A DNA stretch of 64,000 bases from Metallyticus violacea (taxonomy: Eukaryota; Arthropoda; Insecta; Mantodea; Metallyticidae). The stretch's first letter is position 1; each line of letters opens with the position of its first letter. This document shows positions 1 through 11,189 of this stretch, piece by piece. The DNA lies in contig CM060833.1 of NCBI GenBank assembly GCA_030762175.1, forward strand, positions 162,690,001-162,754,000, given 5' to 3'. Position numbers and translations under genes: made by a program. The notes beneath the pieces are model-generated. The model was not told the DNA's origin and searched no databases. It was given only the letters and a program-made list of their open reading frames with translations.

Positions 1-1297
1 AAATGTTTATGGTATTGTATATTTAGCTGATACGCTTTGCATTTTATCTTTTACTTTTACACATCTGATTCACTGCACTTTTTACTTACTTATTTATTTA
101 TTTATTTTTTCACTGCACTTCACCTGGTTTTCACTTAGTACCTTTATTCGCGTATCAATGCCACTGCTATACTGTCTTATATATTTATATGAATTATATT
201 AGCATGCAAATGTTTATTATTTACAATATACCCTGGGGGTTTCTGCAAGTTAGTTTCCTTATAATCTATTCTTATATTAGTCAATTATCTTATTCAATTA
301 CTGATGCTAATATTTTAGCTGTTACTCAATAAACAAGTTTACTTCCTATCTAATTTATCCAACGAACTTTTGACATTAATCCTTAATAGTATTATATCAC
401 ATACATTACATGAACTTTATTACAATTACAGTTTACTCAAATGCAAAATGCATTTAATCCACTAGCTACGCCTACAGCATACCTTACTTAATGAACTTAT
501 TCTTGACGGTCTGTTCTTCGATTTTTATTTTTACCAAAAATATTTCAATAACACAATCATATTGTTAAACTTTATTTTTGAATCATGACCTTATTAATTG
601 ACAACCAGATAGCCTGTAGTACGTAAAGAAATTATATTTGCAATCCGTTCATAACTTTATATTTCAATAAAACACACATTGATCAACATTCTATAGCCTT
701 GCGTTTTCTAATTGATTTTAACTGTATCACTTATTAAACATCGATCACCTAACATTTTATGAGCTTCTAATTTGCAGTCTGGCTTTACTTTTAATCAATC
801 ACCCACAACAAACCTTGGAAGACACTTAATAACATTACAGGTAACATATAGATGCTTCTATCCGTATATCAATATGGGAGAATCTTCCATCCCACTTCAC
901 AACGCAATCCACTACAGATTTTAATTACATTATTATTAATTAGATATCTTGGATCGTTTTATAAAGGTACCTTAGGTAAACAATACAATGCACGAGAATT
1001 ATTCATCGATGACTTCGTTACTTTCTTTATCTACTTAATTCATTAATTCATTTTCTTCCCCTATTACATTATTTGTCTTCTTTCTCTATTAATTTTATCA
1101 TAATTCATTATTTTCCGTCTACTTTTAACCGTAGGATCATTATTAATATATTTCTTCTCGTTACTTGATTCACTTTACTTTCTATTACCCCTATCTGCTT
1201 CCTTATTGAACGTCACCAAGATATATAATTTTAGCTTCTTATTCGATTATCTTTCTTTAGCATGCTTCTGCTTAGTCTATTATTTCTTAAACCCTCT
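1..1297. other. AT-rich sequence without recognised gene
   Basis: Very T- and A-rich DNA. The only open frame with any length (about 60 codons near 852-1046) has no recognisable domain and is of a size expected by chance at this base composition. Short ATTT-type low-complexity runs occur near 88-110. Nothing else can be supported here. Confidence 0.6.
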
Positions 1298-1808
1298 AAT
1301 TTCAATTATTTACTTTCCTATAAGATTCCCTCTGTAATGTTACTAATGTCTTATTCAGCTTTCACTTTATACCGAATTCTCTTTGGGCTGACTTGATTTA
1401 TCTTATTTCGTTACTCTCTTAACTCGCCATTATCATAATATTATTACCTAATTCTCTATGTAAGGTCACTAATATGTTTTATTAAACGTTCATCTTACTT
1501 TGAATTTTCTTTCACTTGATTGCAATTATTTTATCTCTTTACTCTTTTAATTCACAATTATCTATTTTCCTTTATGATTTCTTAACGTTAATATTTTATT
1601 TCCTGAAATTTACGCACCTAGCAATATTTAATTTTTTTGACATGATTACAATTACTTTATTTCTTCACTCATTTAATTTATAATTATTTATCTTTATATC
1701 TGGTTGCTTGGAGTTATTAACTTATTTTATTTTCGTCACATGTTTTCCTTTTGTACTGAATTTTCTTTGAGATTTTTGTAATTATTTAATTCTGTCCTGA
1801 CACTATTC
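1298..1808. repeat. Degenerate ~125-bp tandem repeat, four units
   Basis: Similar sequence recurs at 1298, 1421, 1549 and 1675, so unit lengths are 123, 128, 126 and about 133 bp. Each unit opens with an AATT(T/C)A-like motif and a T-rich stretch. Each closes with a recognisable 'TTATTTC..TACTC..TT' motif just before the next unit. Divergence is high, so it is an old array or one under little constraint. It lies immediately downstream, on the minus strand, of the gag-like pseudogene, and may belong to that element or to the host flank. No ORF runs through it. Confidence 0.55.
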
Positions 1809-1990
1809 GTTTTCCTACTAATTCATGTGTCCCATAATTAGCCTGCTTGCTTATTTCTATCCTTAATACTTTTTGTATTACAATACTTTTACATTACTTA
1901 ACTATAAAATTGTATTAGCTTTCCTATCTTATCTATCTTATGTTTACCTTTATTTACATTCTCAATCGGCTTATTCATCCTACTTTCTTT

Positions 1991-3147
1991 TTACATTCTT
2001 GTATTGTTTTCTCTTTGGGATCCGAGTTGAACGCTAATACTCCATGGGGGTCTCCATTCGCGTGGTTCGGTCCTGAGTTCGGCTATTTGTTCTTTGGCGA
2101 ATTCTGAGGGATTCTGAACGCTTGCATTTATGCAATTTATTTTGGTTTGGGGTTTCGCAATTTTTGCCTCAAAATCATCACCTAAATTTTTCTGAATTAA
2201 AGAGACTTGTGCCCCTGTCCCGTGATGTCTTTGGATCGAATTCTGATCACTAATTTGTTTTCCTTCTACTTTGTCTTGACACATTACCTGCTCTCGGTTT
2301 ATGCCTATCTCGAGTATTTGATTTTGTTCTCCTTCTATTTCTATGCCTGTTTCCTCATTACTTATCGTTTTCCTCTCTAGTTCTAGTTGACTATTATTTA
2401 TTTCCCCTAGGTTCTCGCTATCATCTTTCTCGGCCTCTATTTGCTGTCTATCAAATCTAAGTTCCCCGGAATTTTCTTCTAGTTCCCTTTCTAATTCTAT
2501 GCTTGTTTCTTTACCACTTATCGTTTTTCTCTCTAATTCTAATGGACTATTGTCTATTTCCTCTAACTCCTCGTTATTGTCCTTTTCGCTCTCTATTTGC
2601 TGCCTATCATTACTAAGTTCCCCCGAATTTTCCTCTAATTTCCTTTCTATATCTGTGTTAGGCTCTAAGTTTAATTCCTGGTTCTGTTCATGGATACTAG
2701 CGTGCTCAATTTGCATATCTTGGGTTAAACTATTGCTAACTACGCTATTGGTTTCTATCTGAGACTGCTTTATTCCGCTATCTTCATTTTCTTTTATTTT
2801 ATCTGTGGTTGCCTGACCCTTCTTTAACCTATCAAGTTGTACCTGGGAGTTTTGAAATACCTTTATAAGTCCAGCATGGTAGTTTTGAAATTCCTTTTTA
2901 AGTTCTACCTGGGCTTTCTCTATTCTCTCAGTGACTGTCTGGCCTTTCTCTAACCTATCTTAACTTCTGCACGGATCAACTTGAACAGATCTATTAATAT
3001 TTCCAACTTGTCCTCGCTAATATCATTATTCACCCCTTTTTGACTAGCCTTTGTACCTTGGTTTGCTTCCCCATCCTGACTATTCTCTAATTCTATTCTA
3101 TTTTCCTCCATAACTACTTCTTCCTCTTTTCTATTCTGTTCTGCCAT
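1991..3147 (-). pseudogene. Gag-like coiled-coil protein of an LTR retrotransposon, frameshifted
   Basis: The minus-strand reading frame opens at an ATG whose first base is 3147 (MAEQNRKEEE...). It runs about 65 codons, shifts frame near 2950-2975, and then stays open to 1991. The product is very rich in Glu, Gln, Asn and Lys and looks like a continuous coiled coil. Two repeat types are visible: a 'DRL-KGQ-T' module used twice just after the frameshift, and a 52-residue unit starting EENSGEL used twice near 2330-2650. No zinc knuckle, protease, reverse transcriptase or integrase is present downstream, so the element is truncated. The gag assignment rests on position: about 0.7 kb downstream of an LTR and its leader, on the same strand. 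The superfamily (Ty3/gypsy or BEL) cannot be decided. Confidence 0.55.
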
Positions 3148-3828
3148 CTTTTCTTATAGTTCTCTGTGTTCACTACTAAACTCTCTACTTAACATTTTAT
3201 TCCCTACTGTAATATATTTTCAGCCATGTTGCTGCATACTATTTAAAATCTATCACACAATGTCTAATACAACTTTCTAACTAAATTAAATGATTATTTC
3301 AGTCTTTTATTTCTACCTTTATTCTCTGCTCTCCCAATAGTCGGCGGCATGTTGTTCTTGTAGTGGCTTCTTGTTCGAAGTTCTCGCAATGATGTCCAGT
3401 TACCAGTTCCGTCGTATCTGCTCGTAAACCTTGTGTTTACAGTCGGTCTCTCTGCGATGTCGGCCGGATATCCGCTTGTGCTGCTCGATGTAGCTCTCCA
3501 TGTTGTCCACTATGCTCGGTTGTGTAGCAAGAAAAACTTTCTGGTTCCTTCTTGGTGTCGTCTGCGGCTGCTGGGCTGATGTCGTCCGCTTCTGCTGGGC
3601 TGTTGTCCGCTTCTCGTCTCCGTCTACGAGCTTCCACGTTGGGATGCTATATGGAGCAGTAATTGGTGGGTGCGGGGGCGTAGGTGTAGTTGACCGCTGT
3701 GCTGATCGTGGTTTCGAAGTCTGCCCGGGCTGCTCACTGGTGGTCGTTTGCTCCAATTCTGTTGAATTTTATCTCAGGGTCCACTGGAGTGTTTCGGGAT
3801 CAGTATAGATCCACGGGAACGAGAAATG
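3148..3828 (-). mobile_element. 5' leader of the minus-strand LTR retrotransposon
   Basis: Between the LTR end and the gag-like ATG lies about 0.68 kb of leader. Roughly the first 170 bases after the LTR are shared with the plus-strand copy at 47859-48028. The leader holds an open stretch (about 3400-3756, minus) rich in Pro, Thr and Gln with a PTPPHPP motif. Its upstream end has no ATG (the first codon would be TTG), so translation is doubtful. A primer-binding site starting with TGG could not be assigned to a specific tRNA. Confidence 0.6.
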
Positions 3829-4474
3829 TGTTGCCCAAAAATACACAAGGTTGACTTTTTTAAAATGTTTTATTCACATGTAAAGTACTTCCTGACTATT
3901 CGCCGCTGACTTCGCTACTCTCTTAGACTGGCTTCCTGAGTGAATGTCTGGATGTCTGAATGTCCCTCTGAATCTATGAATGTGTGAGTGTAAATCTGTG
4001 AATGTATCTCTACTGAATGTCTAAATGTGAATCTATGAATGTGTGAGTGTCTATCTTCTGCGAGTGTCCCTCTGAATGCGTCTCTACCGAATGCGTGAAT
4101 TCCTCTCTGACTTTGTTAAATACTGTCCCGTTACGGCCACATGTTTCTCTTATTGTCAACTCCTAAGTATTTCCTGGGTAGAAGGTTCGTGACCTAACAA
4201 AAGATAGTTTACCCTTTCTTCAGCCTTGTCTAAGGAGCGGCCAGTGAGTGGAGAGGCGTCAGGTATACATTCTCTTTCTAACATGTTTTACACAAAATGT
4301 ATACAAAACCCTTTTGTAAGTTACAAGTTACAAATTATTTTTGTTCTATCTATCTTTAAATGATTTTCTTATACATATACATAACAATTATTCTTCTCAA
4401 ATATAATGCCTTTATAAATATCACTCTGCAGCCTTTTAATTAAATTAATAAAGGCAGCCTTATTTCCGGCTTCA
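3829..4474 (-). mobile_element. LTR of an LTR retrotransposon (short form)
   Basis: Read on the minus strand, it begins TGAAGCCGGAAATAAGG and ends GGGCAACA, that is TG...CA, about 646 bp. A second copy of the same LTR with the same start and end lies at 46773-47858 on the plus strand, which fixes the boundaries. A TATA-like 'GTATTTAAC' sits in mid-LTR, and an AATAAA signal (complement of 3869-3874) lies about 40 bp before the end. Between them is a stretch built from irregular ACATTCA/GATTCA repeats. It is followed on the minus strand by leader and gag-like sequence, so it is a 5' LTR rather than a solo LTR. The matching 3' LTR is not in the window. Confidence 0.8.
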
Positions 4475-5010
4475 CCCAGCAAGTTTGCCGTTTTTTAAAT
4501 TGCAGCCTGAAAGTCTTGTTTTATCAGGCTGTTTAATATCACCTACGTTTCTGCTTGGTGTAGAACTAGCGACCTTTCAGTTTACCTTTTAGAGAAAAGC
4601 CGCAGGCGATTGCAGTGGTGAGGGGGGCATTTTTTGTTTAAAATATTTCCTGACAATGAAAGAAGTGTGAGACGATGCAGTGTCGTGATGAAACAGAACG
4701 TTCTTGTCTCTAAAATTCTCTTGACATATTTTTACGCAGTTGCTACAAAACACAGCAGTATGAGGAATTTACTGTTTGGTTGCCGGGACGAATTAATCAG
4801 CTTGATGTCAACGAAAATGTTGAAAAATTTCATATGTTTATTCTTCGATCTTGATGAGTTTGGACTTTTCCGTTGAGTTAAGAGGCGCTTCGAAGTGACT
4901 GCTGACTAGGAAAGTGCAGCCGCCGCAATCGGAAAAAGGGAGATAAGTAACCGCGCGTTAAGTTAGTGTTTATATTTTTATTAAAAGCACAAAATTAGTT
5001 GTCTTTAAAA

Positions 5011-5011
<1 letters not shown>
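4475..5011. other. No recognised gene
   Basis: Flank of the LTR. A short inverted repeat (CAGCCTGA ... TCAGGCTG, near 4502-4532) could form an 8-bp stem. The open frame at 4634-4876 (80 codons) has no recognisable domain. Confidence 0.5.
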
Positions 5012-5049
<38 letters not shown>

Positions 5050-5072
5050 TTAATAATAATAATAATAATATG
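5012..5072. repeat. (AAT)n microsatellite
   Basis: About 19 copies of AAT, with one ATTAAT interruption near 5048. No coding association is visible. Confidence 0.95.
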
Positions 5073-5351
5073 CACCAACATATGCTGTAAGAAATGGTGC
5101 AAATGATGCCCCTCAGCGACAATACATTGCCGGCATCTTCGTAGGAAATTCCTGTTTTTCATGTAACTTTACTTCCGTAAGAACACGGCGGTTCGCAACA
5201 CGTTTGTAGTTGATTCTCATAACTTTTTTAACAAAGTTGGTGAACTGTTTTTCTACCTGGAACACGGTTGCCAGGACATTTTCTTGCGAATTGCCACACT
5301 ACTTCTCTACATATTCATTTTCACATATGCATCGGGCATGAAAACCCGTTC

Positions 5352-5747
5352 ATGAAGATTATGTTTATTTGGTGGAATAACTGGCGAAGAACAATTAATA
5401 CAAAATTTACTCACAACGAAAGCCCTGTGTCACACACGAATGCAAAACCATTTGATGAGCTTCCCTCAAATCAAATTAACTACAAGCTGATATCAGCATG
5501 TGCATTATACGTACTTGAAGATTGGCATCTTCTATTGCGCAGCTGCGCTCTGCCAGCCCAGAACTTAAATAACCTCACTGTGCCTGTAAAAGAAGACATT
5601 TCTCTAATTGTCAAGAAATTTATTTACAAGGAATTATTACAATGGATAAATGGCAAAATTAATAAAATTTCCGAGTTTAGAAGTTCATTATTCTGGTTTA
5701 TATGCTACCAAGAACATTTTGAATGTTGTGGTGCGCATTTAAGATAG
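5352..5747 (+). CDS. Unassigned ORF, about 131 codons from first ATG
   Basis: The frame is open from 5268, but the first ATG is near 5352. The predicted protein has mixed composition with many Asn, Ile and Lys residues, several Cys and a C-terminal CYQEHFECC patch. I see no signal peptide, transmembrane segment or domain that I recognise. It stands alone, without neighbouring exons or a convincing promoter. An ORF of this length is unusual but not impossible by chance in 64 kb of AT-rich DNA, so it is listed as hypothetical only. Confidence 0.15.
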   Translation: MKIMFIWWNNWRRTINTKFTHNESPVSHTNAKPFDELPSNQINYKLISACALYVLEDWHLLLRSCALPAQNLNNLTVPVKEDISLIVKKFIYKELLQWINGKINKISEFRSSLFWFICYQEHFECCGAHLR

Positions 5748-6149
5748 TAATGTACTTGAAGCCTCTTGTAAATTAATTCTTGAAGCACAAAAATTAATAA
5801 AAATATTTGTTTTACAAATCCTCAATCCTTAATGAACATATATTTAAAACTAGTATTCGGTTCTTGAAATCGGAAATGATATTCATCCTATCGTAAACCG
5901 TTTTGTTTCTCTTTTTTAGATCGAAGTTAAATAAATTCTTTTTCCGCTTAGTAACATGACATACTTGTGGGGAATCAAATGTGCTATTTACTCGTCCGAT
6001 TGCCTTTAAAAGATTTTCCTTTGATGAGATTTCTCGCTGATAAAACCGGCAGTTTTAAAAGTCGAGGGGAAGTCATAAAGTAAAAGGAATTTTTACTGAT
6101 TAATTAAAGGAATTGTGTATTTTTTTTTTCGAAGTCACCCTGCTTAGCA

Positions 6150-6560
6150 ACATTCAGTGTAACTGCGACAAAAAAGCTTTTTGCTTTAGCCTTTAATCAG
6201 CTTTGCACGACATCCATTACTTCGTTGTCGCCTGTCAACTTCTGATCCCATAAATATTCTTTCAAAAGTTCAAACAAGTGAAAGCCCGGCGGCACAAAGT
6301 TCGGACATTATAATGGACATCTCAACATCTCATATTTCAGATAACTTAATTCATCCACTGTATGTGGAGGTGTATGGGAACGCAGTTGAAACGACAATAC
6401 TTTTGAGACAAGTGCATAGCGATTCGGTACTATTTGTGCATCTAATGCCACTGTATCGGTCAGGCACTAGTCTCAGTGTGTCTCTTTTCTCGGGAGTGCA
6501 CCAAAATATGAGCATTGATCCCTAAAGTTCATCAATATGACTTTCACGTCGTCTGTATCT
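6150..6560 (-). pseudogene. Decayed Tc1/mariner-type transposase fragment (C-terminal half)
   Basis: The minus strand encodes a block resembling the mariner catalytic C terminus: LRSHTPPHT, then about 13 residues, then a degraded 'HPPYSPDLAPSDFHLF' block read here as CPNFVPPGFHLF. This is followed by ELLKEYLWDQKLTGDNEV, close to the family's 'PLKEHLGG..FTDDDEV' pattern. One stop and lost catalytic Asp residues show that it is dead. No terminal inverted repeats were found. It is a different family from the five mariner copies M1-M5. Confidence 0.55.
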
Positions 6561-7345
6561 TGAATTGAGGGCTGGAAGGGAAAAAGTGCCAAACATGAAA
6601 TGTTGGAAATCCTTAACAAATCTGATATTTAAATATTTTTAATTATGTGTGAAAATTTGATATTTCCACATTACTTTTAACAACATCTCAAAAGCACATA
6701 AGTTTTGAATATATCTTTCAAAAATTGAACATTTTGGTACAGCGTAAGTGACGTGCTGCCCCTTTGACAAGCAATACAGAATGCGCACCAAAATTCTTAC
6801 AATATGATGCTATATAATTTTCACTGTATTTTATTCCCAACACTTATTTGCTTGACAGTGGGGATGTCATCAAATTTGAATCCCTTATTCAACAAAACGA
6901 GCTCATTCCAGTCATCATCAAACAATTAAGGTTTAATAAAACGTTTGCCTTTCTTCTTGAGTGAAGTTTTTGTTATCTTGCACTTTTATTTATTTTTAGG
7001 AAAACTTATTACACCCGTTTGGAAAATGCTATCTTGCCTTAACATTTAAATTTTGAAACCTTTTTGGTTTCTCAACATTTGTTGCTTAAGTGCACGGGTG
7101 ACTGTTTTTAGAATAAGTAGGCTCTGTTAGATCTCGGCTAGTTACTCAAGAAGACGAGTACTTCAAAGATGTGTCCTACTACTTTTTTTTTAGCATCGAC
7201 TTTTGTTTTTCTGCATTACTGTATGCCAGCGATGCCTAGTATTCCCTTCGATCCGTAGTTTATCTCTATCATTAGTCCAGGTTAAGAAATGTAGGTTGGA
7301 ATTGAGCTGTTGATTTTCTCAACGTTGTCTTGAACATCGGTAATA
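6561..7345. other. No recognised gene
   Basis: AT-rich sequence with homopolymer T runs. I found no element ends, domains or RNA-like folds that can be supported. Confidence 0.5.
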
Positions 7346-8448
7346 TACAGTGTGTTTCAAAAGGCATCATAGGTGTGGGTGCCAAATCATAAGTTCACTA
7401 TCAGTGGCTTTATGTTCACACAGATCTGCAAGCTTATCTTTGATTCGAAGACATTATTTCGCAGGATCCAAGTTTTCATGCGCCACGTTAAAAGTGTAGC
7501 TGGTGGAAGGTTGTGTAGTGTATTAGTAATTCTTTCCTCTAAAACATCCAGATTTCGGACTGTGTTTAATACACTTGTTTCACGTAGCCCCAGAGAAAAA
7601 TATCCAGTGATTCGGGGAACATGGAGGCCGACGGATAGTAGCGCTACCTCGTCCAATCTAGCTCCTCCAAACATTTTGTGTAATTTTTGGCGAGTCATCA
7701 GCACATGTGACAACTGAACTCCATCTTTTGCCAGTGATTAAGTGCCAGGTCATGTAAAAGGACCATTACAACAGATCAAGCGGTTCACCAAAGGTGTGTT
7801 GGTTTATGTGGTCAACAAAGAAATACGGTTCCTCAATGGTGGAGGATAGATACCATACCATAATCTGTGAGGCACCTGGTACATTGGTGCGGGTTCTGTG
7901 CGGACCAGTATCTTGCATTATTATGTGTATGAGCATCGCCATCCAAGAAGAACAAACATTCATGGTGAACCTGACATTTAGAAGAAAACGTGAGTTTCTT
8001 GATTGTTCGAGTTACATGGTCATTAACACCCATTGTTGTATAGGCTGCGGTTTGTAGGGAAGGAAATGTGCCCACTTCAATATTCGGTGTACAGGATCTT
8101 TACTGATGCCTTCTGTCCGACCACCTAGCGGAATGACCTTGTAGGTCTTACTGTAGTTTGGTTATCACATCGGCTCGACACTCTTTTGGTGTATGGTTGA
8201 CCACTGCAATCGCCGAGTACGTTGTTTTAAATTTATGCAACAACCTGTCCACATTTGATGGGAGGGTTTGGGAATATCAAGGCGTCGGTGATGAAAATTG
8301 TCTGTAGCTTCTCGAGATGAGCTATGATGATCTCCAGCAAGAAGTTCAAGCTCTGCACGTTTTTCGTTCTTCTTCTGTTGCACTATTCCACCTGTAAAAT
8401 AAGACATCAATTAACCCTTTTGTCACGTGACTTTTGAGATAGGCTGTA
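7346..8448 (-). mobile_element. Decayed IS630/mariner-type transposon with remnant terminal repeats
   Basis: The left end reads TACAGTGTGTTTCAAAAGGC. The reverse complement of the right end, from 8448, reads TACAGCCTATCTCAAAAGTC. These match at most positions and are preceded by TA-type flanks, giving an element of about 1.1 kb. Minus-strand pieces in several frames resemble this transposase group: 'FLDGDAHTHNN..YWSAQNPH' near 7850-8000 (first catalytic region), then 'IMVWYLSS..EEPYFFVDH', and a C-terminal 'LDVLEERITNTLHNLPPATL' near 7490-7600. Many frameshifts are present. The element is old and non-functional. Confidence 0.6.
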
Positions 8449-10823
8449 TACATTTAAAGATAAAGTAACTCTAGTTCTCATGTAGCTAAAATAACAAGAA
8501 CTAGATAAGCAGAAATGATAAAACACAGACACAAACCGCGGTTCGAGATATAGTTTATTTATGGTACTATTTAAGTTTTTAATTTATTTGTGTTCCTCTA
8601 CTTCTTGTTATTTTAGATATACATATATTTATTTATTTTTACGTTTAATGGGAGGAAGAATATTTTTGTTTCCAAAAGGAGCATGAAGTTAAGTTTATTA
8701 TTTGTAATAAATATTTATAATATTTCTTCTGTTATAGTAATGAAAGTTATTTTAATAGATACCATCATAATTACTATGGCAAACAGAGGGTAGCTCAAGA
8801 ATCGTTTTTGGAGAATGACAAAAATGTCCAAATGTGTAAATATAATTATAATTTCTGATTGAAATTTTTATTTTAATATATATCACCTTGCCTGGTACGC
8901 CCTGGGCAGCATGGTTGTCACCATCGGCCTAGCTTCGGGGCCAGAATAACAATCATCGCCATTATGCAGGGTGAACAAGATTCGTCAAGGAAAGATAAAT
9001 CAGTTGGGAAGATCTGAAGTCACATCCGGGGTCTGGATTCAAATACGTTCAGCAGAAAAGCATTGATGCTTAACAAAATACAATAACGTCGAATCTTGTG
9101 CGCCCAATATGTCAAATTATTGGCAATATTATTTTTTTCAATTATAATTACATTATCCCATTTCAATATAAGTGTCCAATATTCATTGCAATGTCCTTAC
9201 TTACCTAAATTTTACTTCAGTTGCTCTTGGTTTTGAACCTGAGTGTTGGTACTGCGTGTCCTTTGTTTTCACCCATTATTAAGCACTTGTTCTATTCAAA
9301 CAAACCCACACAGTTGTTTGAACAAACTCTGATACAACTTTTCACAACCTCATATTCATCTAACACTTCCGATTGTTATTTTGGGCTAGGTTTTACCTTC
9401 TTAAAAATATTATTTTGTTTAGTTACTTTACTAGACATATATGCAGCATTTACACAACTGCGAGAACAGAAAATGCGTTTCTACTATAGAATTAACAAGT
9501 AGGTACCCAACCTTTCTGCACCAAGACACTGCTTTGTTTCACCTAATAGTTAAGCAGTCCTCTACACAAAACTACAACGTTAAGAGTGCATACTCAGCGT
9601 TAAAACTCAAGTTGCAATTGTTTCCAGACAATGAGAGAAAAGCGACTCCAGCTGCTCTGGCACAGGCGGGAACTAGCAACAAAACAGAGAGTGCTTTTCA
9701 TTATTGCCAATAGATAACTAAATGCAGAAAAGTATCGTGCGTTCTTTCCCGCATGTACACAGGCGGAAAGAAATAAAAATTATCGTGTTAAAGCGCAGCT
9801 GTCTTCATTATTGTTAATGCTAATTGATATCTAAATGCAAAGAAAGATGTACTGGTATTGTTACACATAAAGAAGCTAATTCTTAAATTTAACTCGCTTT
9901 CTTGAATCCGCCATGATGAAAATATATGCTGTCAAATGTGTTCATTTAACTATATTAATTATTTCAAATCTTTTAATTAATATTCGAAATTTTTGTTCCC
10001 AGGTAAAGGTGAATAACAAAAATGTGCAGTTGAAAGCATCAGCTTTTTGTGCTTCTAACATTGAGAATATTGTAAAAGTTTCTTACAAAATTGAGAAACT
10101 TATTGGTAAAAATGAAGCAATTTAATGTAGGCGAAATTGTGAGAGAAAACTTCATAATATCGGCTGAGGGAATAAGTCCAAATGTAGTGGCTATGTCTAA
10201 ATATGGAAGTGTTCAGTAATACTGTAACTGGTACACCGGAGACTTGGGATGAGAAATTAAAATAAGTAGTTAAAAAAAGAAAACACTGATTAGTTTGGAC
10301 TAAATATCAAACAGAACTGATAAGGCTTGAATGTATGCTCTGTATGCTCTGCAGTGAATGTATGGTAACTCTGCTATCCAAGCACGAACCCCAGTGACAG
10401 AACCACTAAAAGTAGCAGCATCATCATCGAGAGAGTATGTTACTAGTTATTCTTAAGAAAGTTTTCTTTCTTTTTAGTTCACTATCAATTATTGTAAATA
10501 TAGATTGAGCTGCACCCCTCTTTAATTCAACTATATACAAAAACCTTTCATTCACTTCAAAAAACGGAGGCTGCGCAACATAACGAACTAGCAAAGATAG
10601 TTCATTTTAGGAGCAAACATTTGCAGATTCATCTTCATCTAGGAAAAGTATTTATCCTGGAAAATTGTTTCATCTTGACTACCTAAAACCTCACCAGCAC
10701 TTTTAATAGCTCTGAAGCAGTGTATTTGCTGACACATGTGAACTTTTCACTCTGAAGTTTAACCCATCTTTCAAGGCTAATGTTGCTATTTAGTATTATC
10801 TTAAAGAATTATTAATCATGAAT
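8449..10823. other. No recognised gene or element
   Basis: About 2.4 kb of mixed AT-rich sequence. ORFs of 70-93 codons near 9221-9502, 9441-9713 and 9913-10125 have no recognisable domains. A GC-richer patch at 8890-8945 and a weak B-box-like 'GGATTCAAAT' at about 9031 could be part of an old retroposon, but neither is convincing. Confidence 0.45.
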
Positions 10824-10824
10824 G

Positions 10825-11090
10825 AATGGTGTTTAACGCCCGTTTTTGCTACAGAGACACCATAGGCGATGGAAACTGATGATACATGAGATGAAATGAT
10901 ATATTGGGAAAGGATTTATTTTTTAAGGAAGGAATCGTTCCAGGCCTAAGTTCCCCGGCATTTGCCATTTATTAGAACTGAGGAAAACCTGGAAAAAAAC
11001 CCAGTCAGGGAGGACGGTCCTGGCGGTATTCGAACCCAGACCTCCCGCTTACGAGTTCGCGCCTTAACGACCTCGGCCACCCGCGGCGGT
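10825..11090 (-). mobile_element. SINE-A copy 1 (tRNA-Ser-like head)
   Basis: A full-length, diverged copy. Read on the minus strand it starts with the tRNA-like head at 11090 (GTGGCCGAGGTCGTTAAGGC), which carries an A box. A B box (GGTTCGAATCC-like) lies near 11030. The family-specific body (CTGAGG...TTTTCCAGGTTTTCC) follows, and it ends with GGGCGTTAAACACCATT. Compared with other copies, about 15 bases of the body ('AGGTACCCTAAACTTAGG' region) are lost. Confidence 0.88.
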
Positions 11091-11129
11091 CTTAACGAAT
11101 TAGAGGTTCATATTTCTTTGTGTGGGGAT

Positions 11130-11177
11130 TTTTTTTTGAGTAGTGTTTAACGCCCGTTTTTACTACTGAGGCACCAC
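11130..11177 (-). mobile_element. SINE-A, extreme 5' truncation (tail only)
   Basis: Only the last ~48 bases of SINE-A are present: CACCTCAGTAGTAAAAA-type body, GGGCGTTAAACAC, then an A-rich tail (T run on plus). It is flanked by a perfect 12-bp direct repeat TTGTGTGGGGAT at 11118-11129 and 11178-11189. That is a target-site duplication and marks it as an independent retroposition. Confidence 0.85.
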
Positions 11178-11189
11178 TTGTGTGGGGAT

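Noticed and set aside
2499..2762. Plus-strand Ser/Leu-rich ORF
   Set aside because: It is the antisense shadow of the Glu-rich gag-like frame on the minus strand.
3400..3756. Pro/Thr-rich protein upstream of gag as a separate gene
   Set aside because: The frame has no ATG at its start and lies in the retroelement leader. The related plus-strand copy does not keep it open.
9221..9713. Two overlapping ORFs of about 90 codons
   Set aside because: No domain, biased AT-rich composition, and length within chance expectation.
10962..11150. ORF across SINE-A copy 1; similar ORFs at 15654, 16371, 16423, 24350, 24375, 57146
   Set aside because: They are translations of the SINE consensus (for example the repeated 'SGVRIPPGPSSLTEVF'), not genes.
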